Below are positions 14,855 to 21,935 of a stretch of DNA of 21,935 nt, piece after piece. The position numbers were made by a program, and so were the translations under genes. Under the pieces are notes generated by a model, which was given only the letters and a program-made list of their open reading frames with translations, was not told the origin of the DNA and did no database searches. Each line of letters begins with the position of its first letter. Positions within the stretch are counted from its first letter, which is position 1. Origin of the DNA: Actinomycetota bacterium (lineage in GTDB: Bacteria > Actinomycetota > Acidimicrobiia > IMCC26256 > PALSA-610); NCBI GenBank assembly GCA_030839105.1, contig JAUZEI010000178.1:1-21935 (forward strand). The letters run 5' to 3'.

Positions 14855-16198
14855 GTGACCACTCTGATCCGCAACGGCATCGTGTTCCCGATGGTCTCGG
14901 GGTCGCACGCGGCGCTGGACCCGGGCTCGGTGCTCATCGACGGCGACCATGTCGTCGCGGTGGCGCCGGTCGCCGCGCTCGACGCCGATCCGCGGGCCGC
15001 GGGCGCGGAGATCGTCGACGCGACCGATCACGCAGTTCTCCCGGGTCTGCACAACTGTCATCTACATTCCGGTTTGCTCCGCGGCACCGCCGAGTCGATG
15101 TCGTTGTGGGACTGGCTCAAGGCATACGTCGATCCCGCGCACAAGGCCCTCACGCCCGAGATCGCTCGGATCGCCTCGATGCAGTGCTACGCCGAGGGGT
15201 TGCTCGCGGGCACCACGTCGGTGATGGACATGTGGCGGTTCATGGAAGGTTCGGCCGACGTTGCAGCCGAGCTCGGCATCCGCGCCACGTTGGTGCCGTA
15301 CGTCGCCGACGAAGAAGGCTTCGATTTCTTCGAGAGCATCGCGTCGAACCGGCGTCTCCTGGAGTCACACGCGGTTGCCGCCGACGGCCGGGTGCGCACA
15401 TGGGTCGGCCTCGAACACCTCATGTACTGCACGAAGGAATGCTTCGCGCAGGCCGTCGAGCTCATGGACGAGTTCGGTACCGGGCTGCACACCCATTCTT
15501 CGGAGTCGATCTGGGAGGTCGAGGAATCGTTGAAGCGCTGGGGTCGCCGCCCGATCGAGGTGTTCTACGACCGCGGCATTCTCGGTCCGCGCACGGTAGT
15601 GGCGCATTGTGTGTGGCTCTCGGATCGCGAGATCGAACTGCTCGCACAGACGGGTACCTCGGTCGCGCACTGCCCGACGTCGAATATGAAGCTTGCGTCG
15701 GGTCCGGCGCGCATCGGTGACCTGCGGCGGGCCGGCGTGAAGGTCGGTCTCGGCAGCGACGGCGAGAAGGAGAACAACAACCTCGACCTCATCGAGGAGA
15801 TGAAGGTCGCTTCGCTTCTCCAGAAGGTGACGACGCTCGATCCGACCACCGGTGATCCGTGGGACGTGTTGGAGTTGGCGACGGCCGAGGGCGCGGCCGC
15901 GCTCGGTCTCGGCGAGACCACCGGAACGTTGCAGTCGGGGACGCGGGCCGACGTGATCACGGTGTCGCTGCGCGGACTCCATACGACTCCAGTCATGCAC
16001 GGCGCGTTGTTCAACGTCGCCGCGCACCTCGTGTTCTCGTCGTCGGGCCACGACGTGCGCGACGTGTGGGTCGACGGGCACCCGCTCGTGCGGGACGGCC
16101 GGCCGCTCACTTTCGACGTCGAGCGGGTTCGTGCCGACGCGCAGGCCGCGGCCGAGGAGCTGTTCGAACGCCGAGCCAAGGTGCTCGCAGAGATGTGA
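14855..16198 (+). CDS. ATZ/TRZ-family amidohydrolase (aromatic N-heterocycle deaminase/chlorohydrolase type)
   Basis: This 447-residue cytoplasmic mononuclear metal hydrolase belongs to the group that removes amino or other leaving groups from triazines, purines, cytosine and S-adenosylhomocysteine. The TIM-barrel metal ligands are intact: H69/H71 (NCHLHSG), H214 (GLHTHSSES), H251 (VAHCVWLSD) and D302 (GLGSDGEKENNN), with E217 as the likely proton shuttle. The NNNLDLIEEMK following the Asp recalls the triazine-deaminase-like branch. The start is the GTG at 14855, giving MTTLIRNGIVFPM, the standard beginning; codons upstream are not conserved-looking and would overlap the promoter. Its stop overlaps the start of the next deaminase-like gene (GTGA at 16195-16198). 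The exact substrate cannot be assigned. Confidence 0.88.
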   Translation: MTTLIRNGIVFPMVSGSHAALDPGSVLIDGDHVVAVAPVAALDADPRAAGAEIVDATDHAVLPGLHNCHLHSGLLRGTAESMSLWDWLKAYVDPAHKALTPEIARIASMQCYAEGLLAGTTSVMDMWRFMEGSADVAAELGIRATLVPYVADEEGFDFFESIASNRRLLESHAVAADGRVRTWVGLEHLMYCTKECFAQAVELMDEFGTGLHTHSSESIWEVEESLKRWGRRPIEVFYDRGILGPRTVVAHCVWLSDREIELLAQTGTSVAHCPTSNMKLASGPARIGDLRRAGVKVGLGSDGEKENNNLDLIEEMKVASLLQKVTTLDPTTGDPWDVLELATAEGAAALGLGETTGTLQSGTRADVITVSLRGLHTTPVMHGALFNVAAHLVFSSSGHDVRDVWVDGHPLVRDGRPLTFDVERVRADAQAAAEELFERRAKVLAEM

Positions 16199-17562
16199 CC
16201 GGTCGCTGGCTTCTCCGCAACGCCGACCTCGTCGCCACGTTCGACGACGCCGGTCGCGAGATCCGGGGCGGCGACGTGCTGGTCGACGGACCGGTGATCG
16301 CGGCCGTCGGTCAGGATCTCTCCGCGGCCGATTGCGATCGCGTGATCGACGGCGCCGGCCTCGTGGTCCTCCCGGGCCTCGTCAACGCGCACCAGCATCT
16401 GTATCAGGGTGCGGCACGCGCGGTCCCGACGCTCGAACGCGCGCTGATCGGGCCATGGCTCGGCGGCCTCGGCGCAATCTTCAAGCAATGGTGGCGGGTC
16501 GGCCGCTTCGAACCCGCGCACGTCGAGGCCATCGCGGCGGCGGTGCTGTGCGAATCGCTTCTCGGCGGGGTCACGACCGTCGCCGACCAGCACTATTTTC
16601 ATCCCGCGGGTCCGACGCTCCCCTACGTGGAATCGACGATCGAGGCCGCCGACCAGATCGGCGTGCGGCTGCATGCCTGCCGGGGCACGCTCACGCTCGG
16701 ACCCGATCCCGACGTCGTGCAGTCGGTCGACGAGGTCGTACGGCACTGCGCGACGCTGATCACCGCGCATCACGATCCGGCGCCGGGCGCGCGTGTGCGC
16801 GTCGCACTCGCGCCCTGCGGTGTGCACGTCGACGAGCTCGCGCTCTTCGACGAGTTGGCGGCGCTCGCGGCCGACCATCCTGCAGTGCGCTTGCACACGC
16901 ACCTCTACGAGAAGGTCGATGCCGACGCCGCGCGCGAGCGGTACGGCCGCACGCCGTGGGAACTGCTCGTCGAGCACGGTTGGGCGCAACCGAGGACGTG
17001 GCTCGCGCACGTGGTCGACCCGCCGCCCGCCGAGATCGCGGAGATGGCCGAGGCGGGCGTCGGCGTTGCGCACCTGATCGCGCCGGACCTTCGGATGGGC
17101 TGGGGGTGCGCGCCCGTCCGTGCCTACCTCGACGCCGGCGTGACGCTGGGGTTCGGCACCACGGGGAGCGCGTCGAACGACGGTGCGAACCTGCTCGGCG
17201 ACCTTCGTCTCGCCGCGCTCGCGCACCGCGGCACCGAGCCCGACGACCCGACCCGGTGGCCTTCGGCGCGGGAGCTGTTGCACATGGCGACGCGCGGGTC
17301 GGCGTTGTGCCTCGGCCGCGACGACCTCGGTGCGCTGGTTCCCGGTATGCAGGCCGACATCGCCGCCTGGGACCTGCGCGCGATCGACCGGGTCGGCGTC
17401 CACGATCCGCTCGCAGGCCTCGTGCTGACCGGCCTGTCGTCGCGCGCCGCGCTCGTCGCGGTCGGCGGCGAGATCGTCGTCGAGCAGAGCGAGACCACGC
17501 AGCTCGACGTCGACGCGATCGCCGCGCGCGCACGCGCGGTCATTCCCGATCTTCCCGGGTGA
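16195..17562 (+). CDS. 8-oxoguanine deaminase-like amidohydrolase with altered metal-site Asp
   Basis: This 455-residue amidohydrolase-superfamily protein is most like 8-oxoguanine deaminases, judged by NAHQHLYQGAARAVP (H66/H68), the WLGGLGAIF region, LHTHLYEK (H236, E239), LAHVVDPP (H272) and GSASNDGANLL (325-334 region). The family normally has G-V-D-G-S-A-S-N-D, where the first Asp is the metal/catalytic residue; here it reads GTTGSASND, so Thr323 replaces it. The usual AHCVH is AHVVD. The rest of the fold is well kept and full length, so it is not a decayed gene. It may use a different catalytic carboxylate, act on another substrate, or be non-catalytic. The GTG at 16195 overlaps the previous stop (GTGA), implying coupled translation. 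It converges on the second Moco subunit gene with 8 bp between stops. Confidence 0.85.
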   Translation: MTGRWLLRNADLVATFDDAGREIRGGDVLVDGPVIAAVGQDLSAADCDRVIDGAGLVVLPGLVNAHQHLYQGAARAVPTLERALIGPWLGGLGAIFKQWWRVGRFEPAHVEAIAAAVLCESLLGGVTTVADQHYFHPAGPTLPYVESTIEAADQIGVRLHACRGTLTLGPDPDVVQSVDEVVRHCATLITAHHDPAPGARVRVALAPCGVHVDELALFDELAALAADHPAVRLHTHLYEKVDADAARERYGRTPWELLVEHGWAQPRTWLAHVVDPPPAEIAEMAEAGVGVAHLIAPDLRMGWGCAPVRAYLDAGVTLGFGTTGSASNDGANLLGDLRLAALAHRGTEPDDPTRWPSARELLHMATRGSALCLGRDDLGALVPGMQADIAAWDLRAIDRVGVHDPLAGLVLTGLSSRAALVAVGGEIVVEQSETTQLDVDAIAARARAVIPDLPG

Positions 17563-17570
17563 CCGCTATC

Positions 17571-19913
17571 TCAGCGGCTTGCGAACGCGCTGGCGTCAGG
17601 GGTGTAACCGGCGGCGCGGATCGCCCGGCGCAGGTAGTGCGCGTGGAGACGCGTCGACGTGATCTCGACACCGAGGGGCGCGAGCGCGTCGGCCACCGCG
17701 CCGGCGATGACTGCAGGTGTTGCGATGATCGACGCCTCGCCGACACCCCGGAATCCGCCCGCCACCGCCGACGGCGTCTCGCGCTGCACGACGCGTAGGC
17801 GGGGGACGTCGGGAGCCTCGGGAATCGTGTAGTCGACGAGCGTCGACGTCAGCGGCTGACCGTCGTCGTCGTAGCGGACCTCCTCGAAGAGGACCGCACC
17901 GAGGCCCTGCGCGAAACCGCCCTGGTGTTGTCCCTCGACCACCATGGGATTGATCACGACGCCACAGTCCGAGACGAGCACGGCATCGAGCACGCGCACG
18001 TCGCCCGTCTCGGGATCCACCTCCACCGCGACCGCGGTCATGTGCGCGGCGAACGTCTCGTCGAAGTTCATGTGCCCGTGCTCGTCGGGCACCGGCATCG
18101 TGTTCCCCGGCGTGTACACGACCGTCTGCTGCAGTCCGGGCTCCTCGTCCGCCGGCAGCCGGTGCGTTTGCCACCACGCCTCCTCCGCGATCTCCGAGAA
18201 CGTCGGCGGCTCGGCAGAGGCCGTTTGCATGCCCGCCGCGATCCGGTCCATCTTCTCGCGCAGTTGTGTCGCGGCGCGCAGCACCGCCCCACCGGCCATC
18301 ACCGCGGTCCGACTTCCCCATGTACCCATGCCGTACGGGAGTTGCGCGGTGTCACCGTCGGTGACGGTCACCCGATCGACACCGACACCGAAGACGTCGG
18401 CCGCAACCTGCGCGAGCGTCGTCTCGTGTCCCTGCCCCTGCGACTTGGTGCCGACCGCGACGGTCACGCGCCCGTCGGGCAGCACCGCCACGGCCGCGCT
18501 CTCGTACGAGCCGAACCGGCCCGCGACGCCGTACTGCGTCGGCGCCGTGCCCTGCACGAGCGCAGAGACACCGATCCCGACGAGTCGGCCGTCGGCCCGC
18601 GCCTCGCTCTGCAGGTCTCGCCAGCGTCCGTAGCCGAACTCGGTCACGAGCGCGTCGAGATGCGGACCGAGCGGACCCACGTCGATGCGCGCTCCGCCGC
18701 CGGTGATCCACGGGCGCGGCCCATCCGGCAGCAGATTGCGCCGGCGCACGTCGATCGGGTCCAGACCGAGGTCGACCGCGATCGCATCGAGTGTGCGCTC
18801 CGACGAGAAATGCGCCTGGGGTTGACCGAATCCCCGGTACGCGCCGATCGGGCACGTGTTCGTCGCGACGCAACGGAGGTCGAAGCCCACGACGCCGAAG
18901 TCGTAGCCCCCCTCGAGCGCGCCCACGGTCACGATCGCGGGACCGATTCCGGAGAAGTACAGAATCGGATTGCCCACGTTGGCGGTGACGTCGACGCGAT
19001 ACGCGAGCACCTTGCCGGAGTCGTCGTACCCGACGGTGACGTCGTGCACCTGCTCGCGCGAATGGATCGACGAGATCAGGCCTTCCGTGCGATCCTGTAT
19101 CCAGCGCACCGGGCGCCCGGTGATCAGCGCGAGCATCGCGGTGAGGCATTCCTCGCGCGTGAAGTGCTGCTTGTTCCCGAACCCTCCGCCCATGTCGGGC
19201 GCGACGACGCGCACCGATTGCTCGTCGAGGCCACAGGTCTCCGCGATCACCGTTCGCAGCTGGTGCGGCTGCTGGTTCGACGCGTAGACGTGCAGCGTTC
19301 CGGTGGCGGGATCGGGCGCGGCCTGCACACCGTGGCCCTCGAGCGGGAGCGCGGCGATGCGATGATCGGTGAGGCGGAACTGCTTGACGTACGGAGCCGT
19401 TGCGAGCACATCCCCGAGGACCGGCGGCAGCGACGTCATCCGGAAGAACTCGTTCGTCCCCCACTCCGAATAGAGCAGCGGGGCACCCGGCGCGAGCGCC
19501 ACGAACGGATCGACGACCGCCGGCAACTGCTCTTCGTCGATCACGATGAGCTCCATCGCGTCCTCCGCGATCGAGCGCGTCGCCGCCACGACCGCGGCGA
19601 TGGGCTCGCCTACGAAACGGGCGCGATCCCGAGCAAGCAGACCCCATTCGAGCGGGAGCACTCCGAGGAGCGGCAGACGGTGCGTCATCGGACGGGCCCC
19701 GGCGCGGTCGAGATCAGCCTGCGTCACGACCGCGATCACGCCCGGGAGTGCAGTCGCACCACTCACGTCGATACCGCGGATCACGGCGTGCGCGCTCGTG
19801 CTCCGCAGGATTGCAACGTGCGCGAGACCGGGAACGTCGTGGTCGGCGAGGTAGCGGCCGCGGCCGCTCGTGAGCCGCGCGTCCTCCCGCCGTTCGGTGC
19901 GCTCGCCGATCAC
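17571..19913 (-). CDS. Second molybdenum hydroxylase, molybdopterin-binding large subunit (xanthine dehydrogenase/CoxL superfamily)
   Basis: This 780-residue catalytic subunit has an N-terminal hammerhead domain (about 1-130, starting GERTERREDARLTSGRGRY) and Moco-binding domains. Key positions are GGGFGNKQ, where Q249 stands at the place of the xanthine-dehydrogenase Glu802; R360 in GAYRGFGQPQ; SQGQGHETT; and the general base E726 in RGVGEAS. The active-site loop lacks the AYXCSFR signature of true CO dehydrogenase, so it is not CoxL form I. It belongs to the broad family of orphan molybdenum hydroxylases whose substrates are usually N-heterocycles or aldehydes. Compared with the large subunit at 7851-10064 it is longer and clearly a different subfamily. 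The GTG at 19913 overlaps the stop of the 2Fe-2S gene (GTGA). It is the last gene of the right-hand unit. Confidence 0.92.
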   Translation of the reverse strand: MIGERTERREDARLTSGRGRYLADHDVPGLAHVAILRSTSAHAVIRGIDVSGATALPGVIAVVTQADLDRAGARPMTHRLPLLGVLPLEWGLLARDRARFVGEPIAAVVAATRSIAEDAMELIVIDEEQLPAVVDPFVALAPGAPLLYSEWGTNEFFRMTSLPPVLGDVLATAPYVKQFRLTDHRIAALPLEGHGVQAAPDPATGTLHVYASNQQPHQLRTVIAETCGLDEQSVRVVAPDMGGGFGNKQHFTREECLTAMLALITGRPVRWIQDRTEGLISSIHSREQVHDVTVGYDDSGKVLAYRVDVTANVGNPILYFSGIGPAIVTVGALEGGYDFGVVGFDLRCVATNTCPIGAYRGFGQPQAHFSSERTLDAIAVDLGLDPIDVRRRNLLPDGPRPWITGGGARIDVGPLGPHLDALVTEFGYGRWRDLQSEARADGRLVGIGVSALVQGTAPTQYGVAGRFGSYESAAVAVLPDGRVTVAVGTKSQGQGHETTLAQVAADVFGVGVDRVTVTDGDTAQLPYGMGTWGSRTAVMAGGAVLRAATQLREKMDRIAAGMQTASAEPPTFSEIAEEAWWQTHRLPADEEPGLQQTVVYTPGNTMPVPDEHGHMNFDETFAAHMTAVAVEVDPETGDVRVLDAVLVSDCGVVINPMVVEGQHQGGFAQGLGAVLFEEVRYDDDGQPLTSTLVDYTIPEAPDVPRLRVVQRETPSAVAGGFRGVGEASIIATPAVIAGAVADALAPLGVEITSTRLHAHYLRRAIRAAGYTPDASAFASR

Positions 19914-20383
19914 TCCGCGACCCCCGCGACGTCGAGCACCGCGTCGACGATGCCGGCGTAGCCGGTGCACCGACAGAGGTTGCCGGCCAGCGCGGAGCGG
20001 ACTTCGCTTTCCGTCGGATGCGGCGACTCCTCGAGGAACGCGATCGCCGTGAGCACCATCGCGGGCGTGCAGAAGCCGCACTGCAGACCGTGGTGGCGCC
20101 GGAACGCTTCCATCATCGGGTGCAACGCGCCCGGGCTGCCGAAGTGCTCGATGGTCGTGATCGCCTTGTCCTCGCATTGCACCGCGAAGATCAGGCACGA
20201 TCGGGTCAGTTCGCCGTCGACGAGCACCGTGCACGCACCGCACGAACCCTGCTCGCATCCCGCGTGCGCGCCGGTGAGGCCGAGCCGCTCGCGCACCACA
20301 TCGAGGAGCGTCTCGCGCGGCTCGAGCTCGATCTCGGCCGCCGCCCCGTTGACATTGAGCTTCACGTTCACCGTCTGACTCAC
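19910..20383 (-). CDS. Second molybdenum hydroxylase, 2Fe-2S small subunit
   Basis: This 157-residue electron-transfer subunit is of standard length for the family. The first cluster is bound by C43, C48, C51 and C63 (GCEQGSCGAC, then RSCL), and the second by C102/C105 (QCGFCTPA) and C137/C139 (NLCRCTGY). The GTG at 20383 was chosen because its GTGA overlaps the FAD subunit stop and the protein then begins MSQTVNVKLNVNG, a normal N-terminus. Its own stop overlaps the Moco subunit start. It is clearly diverged from the small subunit at 10090-10626, so the two systems are not a recent duplication. Confidence 0.95.
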   Translation of the reverse strand: MSQTVNVKLNVNGAAAEIELEPRETLLDVVRERLGLTGAHAGCEQGSCGACTVLVDGELTRSCLIFAVQCEDKAITTIEHFGSPGALHPMMEAFRRHHGLQCGFCTPAMVLTAIAFLEESPHPTESEVRSALAGNLCRCTGYAGIVDAVLDVAGVAE

Positions 20384-21243
20384 GCCGCCGCCGCACTGCG
20401 CTCGTCGGAGCGCGCGAAGGCGCGATGGACCGCGCGCGCCGCGAGCAGCCCCACGAGGTCGGCCCGGTCGGGATCGCCCGCGAGGTCGGCGCGCATGACG
20501 CGCGCGATCTGGCGGAGCAGCGCACCGGACGCCGACGTCTCTCCGAGCACTGCAGCCAGGAGGGTCGAGCAATCGAGCGGGACGGAGGCGAGGCCGCACG
20601 CGGCCGCGCCGAGCGCCACGCAGCGGCCGTCGTCGTCGCGTTCGATCGCGAGCGCGACGCCCGCGGTCGCGAAGTCGCCTTCGCGCGGCGACCACTCGCA
20701 GAACGAGGAACCGTGACGCGTACCGGCGACCGGCAGCAACACGTCCTCGACGATCTCGTCGTGTTCGAGCGTCGTGTCCAGGAACCCCGTGAAGAGGTCG
20801 ACGGCCGCGATCACGCGGGTGCCCGCGCCGCTGCGCACGACGACGAAGCCGCCCGCGGCGACGAGCACGGTCGGGAGCTCGGCCACGGGATCGGCGTGCA
20901 CCAGACTCCCGCCGATCGTGCCGCGTGTCCGGATGGCCGGATAGCCGATCAGACCGGCCGCTTCTTGCAGGAGCGGCGCCACCCGCGCGATCACGGGATC
21001 GCGTTCGAGCCGCCGGTGGCGGGTACAGGCGCCGATCCGGATGACGTCGCGTTCGACCGTGATCCCGTCGAGCCCCACGTCGTTCACATCGACGAGCAGG
21101 GTCGGCCGCGCGAGCCGCATCGCCATGAGGGGAACGAGGCTCTGGCCGCCGGCGATCACCTTGGCGCCTTCGTCGCCGGAAAGCGCCGCGATCGCCTCCG
21201 GAACATTCGCGCAACGGACGTAGTCGAACGGCGCGGGCTTCAC
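20380..21243 (-). CDS. Second molybdenum hydroxylase, FAD-binding medium subunit
   Basis: This 287-residue flavoprotein subunit shows the PCMH FAD loops as VIAGGQSLVPLMAMRL (about 32-47) and TRGTIGGSLVHADPVAELP (about 106-124), followed by the C-terminal flavoprotein domain. AGGQSL with MAMRLARP is typical of CoxM-like subunits and differs from the AGGTDLM form in the FAD subunit at 10623-11489. The GTG at 21243 gives MKPAPFDYVRC, the family-typical start, and overlaps the stop of the upstream amidohydrolase (GTGA). A longer frame exists upstream but would run deep into that gene with atypical sequence. It forms one three-subunit enzyme with the two genes downstream. Confidence 0.93.
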   Translation of the reverse strand: MKPAPFDYVRCANVPEAIAALSGDEGAKVIAGGQSLVPLMAMRLARPTLLVDVNDVGLDGITVERDVIRIGACTRHRRLERDPVIARVAPLLQEAAGLIGYPAIRTRGTIGGSLVHADPVAELPTVLVAAGGFVVVRSGAGTRVIAAVDLFTGFLDTTLEHDEIVEDVLLPVAGTRHGSSFCEWSPREGDFATAGVALAIERDDDGRCVALGAAACGLASVPLDCSTLLAAVLGETSASGALLRQIARVMRADLAGDPDRADLVGLLAARAVHRAFARSDERSAAAA

Positions 21244-21935
21244 GCGGCGGCGATCCAGCCGCCCGCGCGTACACATCCGACTGGCGCGAGCCGTTGCGTG
21301 ACCGAGATCGTCTCGTACCCGTCCGAGAGGTCGAACTCCCCCTCGTCGACGCGCAGCACGCTCACGTTGGCGGTCCGGCCGGGTTCCAACGTACCCAGCT
21401 CGGATTCACGGTGAATCACACGCGCCGGGTTGCAGGTGGTCATCGCAATCACGTCGGGCAACGAAACTCCGAGCGCCCACATCTTCGTCATGGTCTGCGC
21501 GAGCGAGACGACCGGATGGTCGACGTTGAAGACGTTGAGGTCGGTCGAGATGGTCGTGGGCAGGAATCCCTGGTCGAACAGCTGGCGGGCGGTGGCGAAC
21601 CGGAAGTCGGTGCCGGAATGGCCGACGTCGAGCCGCAGGCCACGGTCGACGGCCTCGCGGAACTCGGGCGTGGCCTTGCCGTCGGCGGACAGCACACCCG
21701 ACGCGCCCCGGAACGCATGGGTGATGACGTCGCCGCCCCGCAAGGTCTGCAGCAGGTCGACCGTCGAGATGGTCGGCGTGTGGGGGAAGCGCCCGAGATG
21801 CACCATCACCGGCTTGTCGCCGGCGGCCCGCTTGGCCGCTTCGACGAACGGCGACCGGTGGGGATCGTCGGTGAAACAGGCCCGCACCTTCAACCCGATG
21901 ACGACGTCGGCATGGGACTCGACCGCGGCGACGGT
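21240..21935 (-). CDS. Amidohydrolase/deacetylase-type metallohydrolase, C-terminal part (truncated by window edge)
   Basis: The frame is open to the window end, so the N-terminus and the first HxH motif are missing; about 231 residues are visible. Recognisable metal-site elements are the likely carboxylatable lysine in VVIGLKVRA, His in VMVHLGRFP, His in VITHAFRG, His in LDVGHSGTDF and the catalytic Asp in TTISTDLN. This arrangement matches the amidohydrolase/deacetylase group (Atu3266/EF0837-like), related to dihydroorotase and D-aminoacylase. The barrel closes into a small beta domain (LGTLEPGRTANVSVLRV). It is the furthest-upstream visible gene of the right-hand molybdenum hydroxylase unit and its stop overlaps the FAD subunit start, so it probably acts on the same pathway, as a cyclic amide or acyl-amide hydrolase. 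The substrate is unknown. Confidence 0.85.
   Translation of the reverse strand, partial: TVAAVESHADVVIGLKVRACFTDDPHRSPFVEAAKRAAGDKPVMVHLGRFPHTPTISTVDLLQTLRGGDVITHAFRGASGVLSADGKATPEFREAVDRGLRLDVGHSGTDFRFATARQLFDQGFLPTTISTDLNVFNVDHPVVSLAQTMTKMWALGVSLPDVIAMTTCNPARVIHRESELGTLEPGRTANVSVLRVDEGEFDLSDGYETISVTQRLAPVGCVRAGGWIAAA

Noticed and set aside
17925..19961. 678-codon plus-strand open frame opposite the second Moco subunit gene
   Set aside because: It is a shadow of a well-supported gene, with low-complexity Arg/His-rich composition and no motif.
17571..21243. Aerobic carbon monoxide dehydrogenase (CoxMSL) assignment for the second molybdenum hydroxylase
   Set aside because: The large subunit has GAYRGFGQPQ in the active-site loop, not the AYXCSFR signature of form I CoxL, and its neighbours are amidohydrolases.
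1..21935. tRNA, rRNA, riboswitch or insertion-sequence genes
   Set aside because: I looked for cloverleaf-like segments, rRNA-like stretches, transposase motifs and long untranslated leaders. Intergenic gaps are short (longest about 190 bp) and none showed such a feature by eye; a covariance-model scan would be the decisive test.

Overview
The window is high-GC DNA with strongly GC-biased third codon positions, many GTG starts, GTGA/ATGA gene overlaps and several TANNNT boxes placed 6-8 bases before a start codon, as expected for leaderless transcripts. Together with the protein types (Rv0768-like aldehyde dehydrogenase, thiamine-binding protein, paired molybdenum hydroxylases) this suggests an actinomycetote, perhaps an Acidimicrobiia-like soil or aquatic lineage. 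The lineage is inference; no rRNA, tRNA or other marker gene is present.

Layout. The left edge (1-803) holds the 3' end of an aldehyde dehydrogenase. A large secreted subtilisin/sedolisin-like peptidase with six fibronectin III repeats follows (994-4635). From about 4.6 kb to the right end, almost every gene is a catabolic enzyme for nitrogen heterocycles. A six-gene minus-strand unit (about 11489 down to 4647) encodes a three-subunit xanthine-dehydrogenase-type molybdenum hydroxylase (FAD, 2Fe-2S and Moco subunits), an M20 N-carbamoyl-L-amino-acid/ureidopropionate/allantoate-type amidohydrolase, an N-carbamoyl-D-amino-acid-hydrolase-like nitrilase, and an isopenicillin-N-synthase-type Fe(II)/2OG oxygenase. 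Upstream of it are a 153-bp gap with two 32-bp direct repeats and a small thiamine-binding-protein gene (11643-11879), which is divergent from a D-hydantoinase/dihydropyrimidinase gene (11900-13300). Next come a Rieske oxygenase alpha subunit (13254-14330) and a small HTH regulator (14394-14753), both minus. Divergent from these are two overlapping plus-strand deaminase-type amidohydrolases, an ATZ/TRZ-like one (14855-16198) and an 8-oxoguanine-deaminase-like one (16195-17562). The right end is a second minus-strand unit: a truncated amidohydrolase, then FAD, 2Fe-2S and Moco subunits of a second molybdenum hydroxylase (21935 down to 17571).

How it may work together (inference). Deaminases remove exocyclic amino groups. 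Two molybdenum hydroxylases, a Rieske oxygenase and a 2OG oxygenase oxidise the ring or its alkyl substituents. The hydantoinase opens a cyclic ureide and the two carbamoyl/ureido hydrolases release ammonia and CO2. The substrate could be a purine, a methylated purine, a pyrimidine or a hydantoin; the sequence alone does not decide. No transporter, Rieske reductase, XdhC-type Moco chaperone, urate oxidase or allantoicase is visible in the window.

Most noteworthy are the combination of enzymes itself, a deaminase homologue that has lost its metal-site Asp, a second molybdenum hydroxylase with Gln at the purine-binding Glu position, a peptidase with Glu where subtilisins have His, and a tandem 44-bp-period repeat with internal dyads in front of the first operon.
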